Positions 1 through 8,194 of a stretch of 64,000 nt of DNA are shown piece by piece. Each line of letters begins with the position of its first letter. Position 1 is the first letter of the stretch. The translations under genes were made by a program, and so were the position numbers. This stretch comes from Pirellulales bacterium (GTDB taxonomy: Bacteria; Planctomycetota; Planctomycetia; Pirellulales; JANQPP01), in assembly GCA_028289405.1 (NCBI GenBank), contig JANQPP010000218.1:26600-90599 (forward strand), given 5' to 3'. Under the pieces are notes generated by a model that was given only the letters and a program-made list of their open reading frames with translations, had not been told where the DNA came from and made no database searches.

Positions 1-140
1 AGACAGAGTCGCTGGCTGAGGTCGATCATGATCATGCAGAAAACCATGAACAGGCCGAACACGCCCAAAGGCACGAAGATGATCGGTAGCCACCGTGCAA
101 TCGCCATGTACACCGCGCCGCACGTGAGGCCGACCAGCAT
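1..140 (-). CDS. Partial membrane protein, N-terminal end only
   Basis: Read on the minus strand, the window edge holds the first 46 codons of a very hydrophobic protein beginning MLVGLTCGAVYMAIARWLP. Two membrane-type stretches (about residues 2-16 and 19-40) are visible, and the frame is open to the window edge. The ATG sits 4 nt after the stop of the acetyltransferase gene, so the two are probably one transcript with coupled translation. The rest of the gene lies outside the window, so no function can be assigned. Confidence 0.5.
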   Translation of the reverse strand, partial: MLVGLTCGAVYMAIARWLPIIFVPLGVFGLFMVFCMIMIDLSQRLC

Positions 141-144
141 TATC

Positions 145-744
145 TCACTCTGGCCAACGAGCCGAACCATCCGCCTCAAAACGAGGCGTGCCACGTGTCG
201 CGAGCAAGTCGGCGAAGGCCAGAGGTGGCGTGGGCTCCTCCGAGTACTCGCCCAAGGCGAGCTGCCACCAGCCGACGTCGTGCCAGACTCCTTGCTTGAA
301 GCCGGCGGAACGGTAAATGCCAATCTGCTCGAAACCGAACGCTTCGTGCAGCCTCACGCTGGCCGGATTGGGAAGCGTGACGCCGGCAAACACATTGTGG
401 TAACCCAACTCCCGCAGGAGAGTGAAGAGTGCGTGATAGAGAGCGCGGCCCACGCCGCGGCGATGGTGATCCGTGTGAATGTAAACCGACGATTCGGCAC
501 ACCATTGATACGCGGCCCGCACCCGGTGCGGCGCGGCATAGGCGTAGCCGGCGATGCTGGTCCCGGCTTCACTGACGAGCCAGGGTCGTGCCGGCAGCGT
601 GGCTTCCAAACGGGAACGCATCTCGACCGCCGTGGGCGGCACGGTTTCAAACGTCACCACCGAAGCTTCACAAAACGGAGCGTAGATGGCGGCGATGGCG
701 GCGGCGTCATCCCCGGTGGCGAGGCGGATTCGATAATCTGGCAT
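145..744 (-). CDS. GNAT acetyltransferase, phosphinothricin acetyltransferase (Pat/Bar)-like
   Basis: A 199-residue Gcn5-related N-acetyltransferase, the usual full length. The acetyl-CoA pyrophosphate loop HRRGVGRALY is at about 94-103 and the second conserved block NPASVRLHEAFGF at 126-138. The N-terminal block with IYAPFCEASVVTFE and the YRSAGFKQGVWHDVGWW region near 144-160 are typical of the Pat/Bar subgroup, which N-acetylates small amines such as phosphinothricin or methionine sulfoximine. The true substrate here is unknown. The ATG is preceded by GGGA about 9 nt upstream. A 7-bp hairpin (761-778) lies just upstream in the leader. It probably forms an operon with the partial membrane gene downstream. 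Confidence 0.85.
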   Translation of the reverse strand: MPDYRIRLATGDDAAAIAAIYAPFCEASVVTFETVPPTAVEMRSRLEATLPARPWLVSEAGTSIAGYAYAAPHRVRAAYQWCAESSVYIHTDHHRRGVGRALYHALFTLLRELGYHNVFAGVTLPNPASVRLHEAFGFEQIGIYRSAGFKQGVWHDVGWWQLALGEYSEEPTPPLAFADLLATRGTPRFEADGSARWPE

Positions 745-760
745 GCGCGTTTTCCCTAGT

Positions 761-778
761 GCGGTGGTGTTCCACCGC
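761..778. repeat. Short perfect hairpin upstream of the GNAT gene
   Basis: GCGGTGG and CCACCGC arms (7 bp) are separated by TGTT. It lies 16 bp upstream of the acetyltransferase start and could fold in its leader RNA or be a remnant of the neighbouring REP-like elements. No T-run follows on either strand, so a terminator role is not supported. Confidence 0.45.
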
Positions 779-820
779 CATCGTAATTCAGGAAGGCGCG
801 GACGGATACGGCCGAACTTG

Positions 821-1095
821 CGCTGGGAACGCTGCTAGCAAACTATCAGTGGCACGGAGCACCAGAGCAGTCACCTCAAGATATGTGCCCGGTGCGGAGC
901 GCGAGCCCATCACGGATGCTCCCTCACTCACGTATCGGGCTAAGAATTGGAAACCGCCACCGCATCGAATCGCAACTCGATACGTCAGTGAGGGACTTCG
1001 CGGCATCCGATCGAGGCATACCGGTGCCGCTGCTGACTTGTTCAGCAATGTGGGCATTCACGCTGGAAACACTGCTAGCAAGCTAGCAGTGGCAC
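821..1095. repeat. Intergenic REP-like cluster: direct repeats flanking an inverted repeat
   Basis: The roughly 375 bp between the GNAT and TIGR03009 genes hold no convincing gene. A 35-bp motif at 821-855 recurs at 1061-1095, exactly 240 bp away, with only a few mismatches. The second copy contains a perfect palindrome at 1070-1091 (CACTGCTAGC, AA, GCTAGCAGTG). Between them lies an 18-bp inverted repeat, arms 920-937 and 978-995 (TCCCTCACTCACGTATCG against its complement, one mismatch, 40-nt loop). A related inverted repeat occurs at 58436-58503, so this is a dispersed family. The function is unknown. Confidence 0.7.
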
Positions 1096-1119
1096 AGGTC
1101 TTTCCCGGCTTGGAAGTGA

Positions 1120-2043
1120 CTACCGGGCCGGGCTGCGCGGACGTCCCGCCGTGGGATTGGCAGGCCGAGCGGAGGGGATCGGCTCTTTCACGCGTTTCCA
1201 GCCGAATGGCGTGCGCGGCGCGCCGAAGTCCCCTTTCACGAAGGAGAGCGGATCGTTGATCTTGATGTCCGTGAAGCGATAGCTGTCCCGATTCTTGTTC
1301 AGATCCACGACCTGCACCGCTTCGGGATGCATGGTCTGCGCGTCGAGCATGAGCGTCACATCGCGATAGTTGCTGGCGTCCTGCTGCCAGCGGGGAAACG
1401 CCTGGAGCATGATCTTGCCCTGCTGCTGCGGACCCGAGGGGAGCACGCGGAGCCAATACCGGGCCTTCAATTTTTCCTGCGAAGCCCCGAAAATCTGAAA
1501 AGGGAGCGGACCGTTGGCGATCGCCGTCCCCTGCATTTCGGGAAGTAAAGGTCTCTCTTTGAGCAACTTCTGCTTGTGGTCGAGTTCGTACAGGGACTCG
1601 CCATCGCAGACCCAATGCTCGCCGACCTCGGGCTCTCCCCATTTGGCGGGCTGCCCGGCCGGTGCCGGGATGCGAGCCCGCACTTCTTCCACTTGATACA
1701 CTCCTTGGTCGGGCCGTTTGTATTTGAGAACGCCCGTGCCATAGGTCCAGGGCTCTTGTGGGTTGCCGAACTGCAAATTGTATTGCCAGCGTTGGAATTT
1801 GCACTTGAAGGTGTTGATCCTTTGGCTCACCTGCTCCCAATTCGCTAGCACGCGGTCCAGTTCCGCTTGTTCCGCCGGCGAGAGCGTGAACGGTGCGGCC
1901 GGTGCCGCGGCGCGTTGCACCGGCGGACCCTGGATCGGCCCTCGCGGTTGTTGTGCCCAGGCAAAGCTGGCGGAAATGCAAAACCCGGCCGCGAGGACGA
2001 TCGTGAAACCACGGCAAACGGCAACGCGGCAATCCTTGGACAT
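1120..2043 (-). CDS. TIGR03009-family exported planctomycete protein
   Basis: This 307-residue protein starts MSKDCRVAVCRGF. A signal peptide with a hydrophobic core (about residues 12-28) ends near AWAQQ. The body has the pattern of the planctomycete-specific TIGR03009 family: a helical segment LSPAEQAELDRVLANWE, then INTFKCKFQRW, TYGTGVLKYKRPDQGVY and KWGEPEVGEHWVCDGESLYELD, which suggests a LolA-like sheet. The family has no proven function; its layout suggests a periplasmic protein. An upstream in-frame start at 2211 exists, but it would overlap the HAD gene and lack a ribosome site, whereas the chosen ATG has a GGAGGA site 4-9 nt before it. Confidence 0.75.
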   Translation of the reverse strand: MSKDCRVAVCRGFTIVLAAGFCISASFAWAQQPRGPIQGPPVQRAAAPAAPFTLSPAEQAELDRVLANWEQVSQRINTFKCKFQRWQYNLQFGNPQEPWTYGTGVLKYKRPDQGVYQVEEVRARIPAPAGQPAKWGEPEVGEHWVCDGESLYELDHKQKLLKERPLLPEMQGTAIANGPLPFQIFGASQEKLKARYWLRVLPSGPQQQGKIMLQAFPRWQQDASNYRDVTLMLDAQTMHPEAVQVVDLNKNRDSYRFTDIKINDPLSFVKGDFGAPRTPFGWKRVKEPIPSARPANPTAGRPRSPAR

Positions 2044-2141
2044 GCTTTCCTCCGTGGGCAGATCGGTCGATTCGAGTTTCGCCGAGCGCGGGGACGCCTC
2101 GCGCAGGGCGGCGGATTGTAGCAAAACGCTATGTCGTGCCA

Positions 2142-2780
2142 CTAGGCCAATCCGGACGCCCATTCCCAGAATCGGTCGAGTTCGCGGTAGCAATGGATAA
2201 CGAAGTCGCAACTTTCGCCCCGCAGGCGGTCGTCCACCGCATGCTTTCCCGCGTACAGGACGCGTTTCACGCCGGCACGACGGGCCGCTAACATGTCGAA
2301 ATGAAAGTCGCCCACGAAAATCACCTGTTCGGTTTCAAATCCCCAATTCTCCAAAATCCGGCGAATTCCTTCGGGGTGGGGTTTGGGGGGAGCATCTTCC
2401 CGCCCTAGGACCGGAGCGAACTGCCAGCCGAAACGGGCTAGCGTCTCCCGCGCGGCCTGGCGGCTGTTGCGCGTGAGCACGGCCTGACGCCAGCCCAGCG
2501 CGGCCAACTCCTCTAGGAATTCTCGGGCGCCAGGAAAGGGGATGGCGCGCTGGACACCTGCCCACTCGTGACGCTCGACAATCTCCGCGCAACGCGTTGC
2601 TTCTCGGGATGACATCTGGGCCATGGCTTCCAAAATGGGCATCCGCTCGGGAAGTCCGATCTCCCGACGCATGGCATCGAAATCGAGCCCCGAGTCGACG
2701 AGAGTGCCGTCCAGATCGAAAATCACGCCCCGCGTTCCCGTTGTCCCGCGATGATTCACGGCCACGTCCTTGTTCCGCAT
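2142..2780 (-). CDS. HAD-superfamily hydrolase, phosphoglycolate phosphatase-like
   Basis: A 212-residue subclass IA HAD phosphatase. Motif I FDLDGT is at 21-26 (nucleophile Asp22, acid/base Asp24), motif II Thr is in VLTRNS (about 103), the motif III Lys is in PPKPHPEG (about 133), and the metal-binding motif IV GDFHFD is at 157-162. The helical cap lies between residues 30 and 90. The family hydrolyses small phosphate esters, and sequence alone does not reveal the substrate. It lies upstream of, and on the same strand as, the TIGR03009 gene (98 bp gap) and diverges from the helicase gene. A few residues at the N-terminus may be an over-long start. Confidence 0.8.
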   Translation of the reverse strand: MRNKDVAVNHRGTTGTRGVIFDLDGTLVDSGLDFDAMRREIGLPERMPILEAMAQMSSREATRCAEIVERHEWAGVQRAIPFPGAREFLEELAALGWRQAVLTRNSRQAARETLARFGWQFAPVLGREDAPPKPHPEGIRRILENWGFETEQVIFVGDFHFDMLAARRAGVKRVLYAGKHAVDDRLRGESCDFVIHCYRELDRFWEWASGLA

Positions 2781-2848
2781 GGCTCCCCAATCGGAGAGAT
2801 TTGGGCTAGTTTGGGTCTATTCATCCTCAACTCACTTCCACAAATCAC

Positions 2849-4873
2849 ATGGAAGCATTGTCTCCTCGTGACATCTTGGGACCCGCCGGCCGGATCGCGG
2901 CGCGGCTGCCGCACTACGAGCACCGTCCCCAGCAACTGTCCATGGCGGAAGCCGTGGCGGAGGCGATCGCCAAAAAACGGCATTTGATTGTGGAAGCGGG
3001 GACCGGCGTGGGCAAGAGCTTCGCCTATTTGGTGCCGGCGCTCGCCGCCATCGCGCGGAGTGGTGAGGAAGCGGAATCCGCGAAACCGAAACGGGTCGTG
3101 GTCTCCACGCAAACGATCGGACTGCAGGAGCAGCTACTGCGGAAGGACTTGCCGCTGCTGCGCAGCGCGCTGCCTTGGGAATTCTCGGCCGTGCTCGTCA
3201 AGGGACGGGGAAACTACGTCAGCCTGCGGCGGCTGAAAAACGCGGTTGAGCGGGCGGGCAGCCTATTCCGGGGCGAAAAGGAGATGGAACAACTCACCGC
3301 GTTGAAAGAATGGGCCCACCACACGGAAGACGGTTCCCTGGCTGATCTGGCCTACCGCCCCTTGCCGGCGGTTTGGGATGAGGCCGCGAGTGATAGCAGC
3401 AATTGCCTGGGCCGACAATGCCCCACATTTCAGGAATGCCACTACTTTCGGGCCCGACGGCGGGTGCATCGGGCGCAACTGCTCGTCGTCAATCACGCGC
3501 TTTTTTTCAGCGATCTTGCCCTGCGTCGTGACGGAGGGAGCATCCTCCCCGATTACGACCTGGTGGTGCTCGACGAAGCGCACGGCATCGAGGAGATCGC
3601 CGGCGGACATTTGGGGATTGAGGTCTCTTCCAGCCAGGTCGAATACGCGCTCAATCGGCTCTACAACGACCGCACGCAACGTGGATTGTTGGTGCATCAC
3701 AAGTTGCAGGAAGCGCAAAAGGACGTGGAACGCTGCCGGTACCGCGCGCACGACTTTTTCGTCGAAATCGAATCGCGGCTAATTGAACAAGGGGGAGTGC
3801 AGCGGCAGGTGCCACGAGCAAACATCGTGGGAAATTCGCTGAGCCCCGCGCTCAAATCGCTGGCCCGCCAAGTGCGGAATTTGGGGCTGAATCGGCCCAC
3901 GGAGGACCAACGGCAAGATTTCATTTCCTCGTCGGAACGGCTCGCGGCGCTGGCTCTGTCGGTCGAGCAATGGGTCGAGCAACGCTTGCCGGAAGCGGTG
4001 TACTGGATCGAAGCCAGCGGCAAACCGCCCCGTCCCACACGGCTCACCTTGGCCGCCGCGCCCGTCGATGTGGGGCCTGCCTTGCGGGAACATCTGTTCG
4101 AAAAAGTGGGAAACGTGATCATGACCAGCGCCACGCTGGCGGTCGGCAAGCAAGCCTCCTTCGACTTTTTTCAGCAGCGCGTGGGCTGCTTCGGCGCAGA
4201 GACGTTGCAGGTCGGAAGCCCTTTCGACTTTGAGCGGCAGGCCCGGCTGATCCTGCTCCGGGGAATGCCCGACCCAAGTGACAAACCGTCCTATGACCGC
4301 TTGCTAGCGCCCATGATCCGCCGCTACGTGGAACGGACCGACGGGCACGCCTTCGTGCTCTTCACGAGCTACGATGTCATGCGGCGGGTTGCCCGAGAGT
4401 TGTCCCCCTGGCTGGCGGCGACGCGGCGCCCCTTGCTTTCCCAGGCGGACGGTCTGCCGCCGGTGCAAATGGTGGAGAAATTCCGGGCCCAGCCGCGCTC
4501 GGTGCTGTTGGGGACCGATACGTTTTGGCAAGGCGTGGACGTGGCGGGGGATGCCCTCCGCAACGTAATCATCACCAAACTTCCTTTCCAAGTCCCCGAC
4601 TTGCCGCTGGTGGCGGCCCGGCTGGAACAGATCCGCGCCAGCGGTGGCAACCCGTTTCGCGATTATTCGCTTCCCACCGCTGTGATCAAACTGCGGCAAG
4701 GTTTTGGGCGGCTGATCCGCTCCAGCCAGGATGAAGGCATCGTGGTTGTGCTCGATCCCCGTATCGGGACGAAGCCCTACGGTAAAGTGTTCTTGGATTC
4801 CCTACCCCCCTGTGAACAAGTCTGGGAGGACGTGGAACCGCTGCAGGAAGATTCCGCGACTGTCGCCAAGTGA
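2849..4873 (+). CDS. DinG/YoaA-like ATP-dependent DNA helicase (XPD-like, SF2)
   Basis: This 674-residue superfamily 2 helicase of the XPD/DinG class has a Q-like motif at RPQQL (26-30), Walker A EAGTGVGKS (49-57), motif Ia VVVSTQTI (83-90), Walker B DEAH (242-245) and motif VI QGFGRLIRS in the C-terminal RecA domain. The iron-sulfur domain between Walker A and B shows Cys186, Cys191 and Cys197. The position expected for the first ligand, after KGRGNYV, is Ser125, so only three of four cluster cysteines are present. Family members unwind 5'-3' at damaged or R-loop-containing DNA. The gene stands alone, convergent with the enolase-superfamily gene 23 bp away. Confidence 0.85.
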   Translation: MEALSPRDILGPAGRIAARLPHYEHRPQQLSMAEAVAEAIAKKRHLIVEAGTGVGKSFAYLVPALAAIARSGEEAESAKPKRVVVSTQTIGLQEQLLRKDLPLLRSALPWEFSAVLVKGRGNYVSLRRLKNAVERAGSLFRGEKEMEQLTALKEWAHHTEDGSLADLAYRPLPAVWDEAASDSSNCLGRQCPTFQECHYFRARRRVHRAQLLVVNHALFFSDLALRRDGGSILPDYDLVVLDEAHGIEEIAGGHLGIEVSSSQVEYALNRLYNDRTQRGLLVHHKLQEAQKDVERCRYRAHDFFVEIESRLIEQGGVQRQVPRANIVGNSLSPALKSLARQVRNLGLNRPTEDQRQDFISSSERLAALALSVEQWVEQRLPEAVYWIEASGKPPRPTRLTLAAAPVDVGPALREHLFEKVGNVIMTSATLAVGKQASFDFFQQRVGCFGAETLQVGSPFDFERQARLILLRGMPDPSDKPSYDRLLAPMIRRYVERTDGHAFVLFTSYDVMRRVARELSPWLAATRRPLLSQADGLPPVQMVEKFRAQPRSVLLGTDTFWQGVDVAGDALRNVIITKLPFQVPDLPLVAARLEQIRASGGNPFRDYSLPTAVIKLRQGFGRLIRSSQDEGIVVVLDPRIGTKPYGKVFLDSLPPCEQVWEDVEPLQEDSATVAK

Positions 4874-4895
4874 CCTCGCCGGCAATCCATGCGGA

Positions 4896-6242
4896 TCACG
4901 GCTTCACGACGGTGCCGTCGGCGCGGCGGATTTTGCCCCAACGCAGATCGAACGGAGGATCGTCGCGAATGGAGAATTTGGCGGCCACTTCCTCGTTGAG
5001 GTCGATGCCCCAACCGGGCGCTTCGTTCACGTGATAGTAGCCGTCCTTGAGTTGCGGGCAGCCGGGAAATGTCTCCTGTTCCGCCGTGGAAAAGGCCCGC
5101 GCCTCCTGGATGCCGAAGTTGTGGCAGGCCAAATCGAGATGCACGTTCGCCGCGTGTCCCACCGGGGAGGTATCGCCGGGACCATGCCACGCCGTCCGTA
5201 CGCGGAAGAATTCGCAGAGTGCCGCGATTTTGCGGGCCATCGTCACGCCGCCCACTTGGGAGACATGGCAGCGGATGAAATCGATGAGCCGGTCCGTGAT
5301 CAGCGAGACCCATTCGTGGGGATTGTTGAACAGTTCCCCCATGGCGATGGGCGTGCTGGACTGCCGGCGTAGATGTTCGAAGTAGCCGATGTCTTCCGGC
5401 GAGAAGGGGTCTTCGATGAAGAAGGGCCGGTATTGCTCCACGTCTTTCACGAGCTGGATCGCCAAAATGGGGGGCACTCGCTCATGCACGTCGTGCAGGA
5501 GTTGGACCTCATCTCCCACTTCCCGCCGCAGATGCTCGAACAACCGAGGAACTATCCGCACGTAGGGGGCGGGCTCCCAAGTGTAATCCTGCGCCGGTCC
5601 GCTGCCATCCGCCCGGGCGCGCGACCGCGAACCGTATGAGGCCAACTCGCCCACCGAGACCTGCACGCGGATGTGCCGGTAGCCTTCCTCCATGTACCGC
5701 GCCACGGATTCGGTGACTGCTTCGAAGGAGTCACCGGAAGCGTGGCGGTAGGTGTCCACCGCGAAACGGCATTTGCCGCCCCAAAGCTGATACACGGACA
5801 GGCCGCAATGCTTGCCCAAGATGTCCCATAGGGCCATGTCCACGCCGCTGATGGCGTTGTTCAGCACGGGACCGTTCCGCCAATAGGAGCTAACAAAGGA
5901 AGATTGCCAGATGTCCTCGATTTTCAGCGGGTCCTGCCCCAATAGAAACGGACGCAGGTATTCCTGCACGGCAGTGACCACGGTTCGGGGGCGCTGCGTG
6001 AACGTGGCGCAGCCCAAACCGTACAAGCCGGGCTGATTGGTGAGCACCTTCACGATGACCAGCCGAATTCCCGCCGGAGCGGTCAGAATGGTTTGGATAT
6101 CCGTGATCTTGAGAGCCGCGCCGCTGGCGGTTTGTTGTTGCGCGGCTTGGGCTACCGCGCCGGAAAGTGGGGGAATTCCATTCAAAAGCCCCCAGGTGCC
6201 TAGGCCGGCACCGGTAAAACGAAAACAATCTCGGCGGTTCAT
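4896..6242 (-). CDS. Enolase-superfamily dehydratase, RspA/mannonate dehydratase-like, TAT-exported
   Basis: A 448-residue member of the mandelate racemase/enolase superfamily. The C-terminal barrel holds HDVHER (Asp251), FIEDPF (Glu277) and GELFNNP (Glu303) as likely Mg ligands. The HGPGDTSPVGHAANVHLDL block (His353 onward) resembles the RspA/D-mannonate dehydratase branch. Those enzymes dehydrate sugar acids, but many members have weak or unknown activity. The N-terminus has twin arginines (NRRDCFRF) and a hydrophobic run before AQAAQQQ, so export by TAT is likely, which is unusual for a cytosolic family but common in planctomycetes. The start has GAGGA 5 nt upstream; a longer start at 6281 is less likely. 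Confidence 0.78.
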   Translation of the reverse strand: MNRRDCFRFTGAGLGTWGLLNGIPPLSGAVAQAAQQQTASGAALKITDIQTILTAPAGIRLVIVKVLTNQPGLYGLGCATFTQRPRTVVTAVQEYLRPFLLGQDPLKIEDIWQSSFVSSYWRNGPVLNNAISGVDMALWDILGKHCGLSVYQLWGGKCRFAVDTYRHASGDSFEAVTESVARYMEEGYRHIRVQVSVGELASYGSRSRARADGSGPAQDYTWEPAPYVRIVPRLFEHLRREVGDEVQLLHDVHERVPPILAIQLVKDVEQYRPFFIEDPFSPEDIGYFEHLRRQSSTPIAMGELFNNPHEWVSLITDRLIDFIRCHVSQVGGVTMARKIAALCEFFRVRTAWHGPGDTSPVGHAANVHLDLACHNFGIQEARAFSTAEQETFPGCPQLKDGYYHVNEAPGWGIDLNEEVAAKFSIRDDPPFDLRWGKIRRADGTVVKP

Positions 6243-6553
6243 GGGAATCCTCATGCGCGTCGGAAGGTCAAAGGCTGGCAATCAATGCATTCACGGACAG
6301 GCCGCGAAGGCAATCGCGAAGGCAGGGAAACGCTCCGGAGTGGCTGGCCATTATGGCTGGCAGGTACTGCCGATCGCAAGCAAAATCAACGAACCAATCG
6401 CATTGCACTTTGCCGAAATGCGATCTGGACATAAAGTTCTTGGTGGCTCATGCGACTAGGACTCACGACCCTGGTCGTGGTTTGGCCGTGGGTTTCGATG
6501 GCTCATGGCATGGCTTCCAACAGTACCCAATCTTTTGTTCGCGGTGGCAACGC

Positions 6554-8140
6554 ATGTTCACGGAGACTGACGGGAGCCGAAAGAGAATCGGCGACGTGGA
6601 TGTCCTGTTCCATGAGGGGCTGTACCACGTGTTTCATCTGGTTCTGCCCAATCACGACTTCATCGCCCATGCCGTGAGCACCAATGGCATCGACTGGCGG
6701 CGCGTGAACAATGCCCTGTTTATCGGAGAGCCGGGAAGTTGGGACGACTTGATGCTGTGGACGATGCACGTCTCGCCCGATCCGCACCAGCCAGGACATT
6801 GGAGAATGTTCTATACGGGCCTTTCCCGGCGAGATCACGGCCAATCGCAGCGGGTCGGTCTGGCGGTCAGCGAGGATCTCTACCATTGGCGGAAGTCGTC
6901 CGTGTACTGGCAGGATTTGCGCGGCCCACACGATCCGGAACTGGTGCAGCAAGCCCGCCGCATTAGCCGGCAACACTTCACGCCGAGCCACGATGCGGAA
7001 ATCGACGCAGCGAGTTGCTTCCCGCTCGAACCGGATCCTCGCTACTACGAAGCCGCGCTCGATGAGGGCCGGGAATGGATCAGCTTCCGAGACCCCTTTT
7101 TCTATTGCGACAATGGCCAGGGCTGGCTGATCGTGGCTGGGCGGGTCAACGAAGGCCCGGTCGTGCGGCGGGGTTGTGTCGCGCTCTTTCAGGAAGTGGA
7201 TCCTGGACGGTTTGAATCGCGCCCCACCCTGCATCATCCGGGCATTTACGACGATGTCGAGGTGCCTAACCTGATTCGGATCGATGAAGAGTATTACCTC
7301 ATCGGCAGCATTCGCGAGGACAAGAAAATCCGGTATTGGCATACCGACCAGATCGGCAACCCCTGGCGGAGCTATCACGACAATGTCTTGATGGCCAAGG
7401 GGAACTACGCGGGACGGGTTTGCCGTGACGACAAGGGATGGCTGCTGTGGAATTTCTACACGATGGATTCGCCAGATGGAGCCACGGAAAATCTGATGCC
7501 GCCGCCCAAGCGGCTCGTGCGGACCGATGAGGGGCTGCTCCGTACCACTTCCTTTGAAGGGCTAGACGATTGGCTCGAGCGCCCGCTCGATACGCAGTGT
7601 GTCCGCACACTTAAGCACGGCATTGGGAAAGAACATTGCGGTGTCGAGGCGGATTGCCTGGAACTGCAAAGCGAAGCCGGCTTTCAGGCATTTGTGTTCG
7701 AGCACGAAGAGAGTTGCTTCCGCTTCCGCGCCCTGCTGCGCATGCGAGGCTTGGGGAAATGCGGGATCGTGTTTCGTGTCGATCCGGAGACACATGACGG
7801 ATACTATGTTTCGCTCGACTTGCTCAAGGGCGTGGCCCAGTTGCGCAGTTGGCGGACCGGCCCTCCCGGCAGCGGTGAATTCATGATGCAATTTCAGCCG
7901 CTGCAGAGCGGATTTTGGCACAGCAAGACGGCGGGGCAGGCACGCGTGCAACTGCTCGCCTTCGGCAGCTATGTGGAATTGTCGATCGATGGCCGGATTG
8001 TACTTTCCCTGGCAGACAGAACCTTTCAGAAGGGCCTCTTGGGGGTCTATCTGGAGACCGCCCATCTGGAGCTTTCCGAGATTGAACTGCACCGCATGCA
8101 TTCGCCGCATCAATCGGACGACCACTTGGTAGCCGGTTAG
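6554..8140 (+). CDS. GH32/GH43-like glycoside hydrolase with C-terminal beta-sandwich
   Basis: About 528 residues. The first 330 show the five-bladed beta-propeller pattern of clan GH-J/GH-F enzymes: VDVLFHEGLYHVFHLVLPNHDFIAHAVS in place of the invertase block, RDPFF at 179-183 and DVEVPNL at 234-240, with Glu236 as candidate acid/base. The C-terminal part (about 390-525) looks like a beta-sandwich (FRFRALLRMRG, GIVFRVDPETHDGYYVSLD). Such proteins act on fructans or other terminal furanosides; the substrate is not predictable. No signal peptide is obvious. The start is uncertain: the frame opens about 200 bp upstream, but homology-like sequence begins at this ATG. Confidence 0.65.
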   Translation: MFTETDGSRKRIGDVDVLFHEGLYHVFHLVLPNHDFIAHAVSTNGIDWRRVNNALFIGEPGSWDDLMLWTMHVSPDPHQPGHWRMFYTGLSRRDHGQSQRVGLAVSEDLYHWRKSSVYWQDLRGPHDPELVQQARRISRQHFTPSHDAEIDAASCFPLEPDPRYYEAALDEGREWISFRDPFFYCDNGQGWLIVAGRVNEGPVVRRGCVALFQEVDPGRFESRPTLHHPGIYDDVEVPNLIRIDEEYYLIGSIREDKKIRYWHTDQIGNPWRSYHDNVLMAKGNYAGRVCRDDKGWLLWNFYTMDSPDGATENLMPPPKRLVRTDEGLLRTTSFEGLDDWLERPLDTQCVRTLKHGIGKEHCGVEADCLELQSEAGFQAFVFEHEESCFRFRALLRMRGLGKCGIVFRVDPETHDGYYVSLDLLKGVAQLRSWRTGPPGSGEFMMQFQPLQSGFWHSKTAGQARVQLLAFGSYVELSIDGRIVLSLADRTFQKGLLGVYLETAHLELSEIELHRMHSPHQSDDHLVAG

Positions 8141-8194
8141 TTCAGGCTTCAAGCGGATTTTTCGCCGCCCAGTTTCGCGCACGAGCCGTACGCG

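Noticed and set aside
788..1057. 89-codon open frame on the minus strand in the 0.8-1.1 kb gap
   Set aside because: It is made entirely of the direct and inverted repeats described there; the translated peptide reflects repeat DNA rather than a conserved protein.
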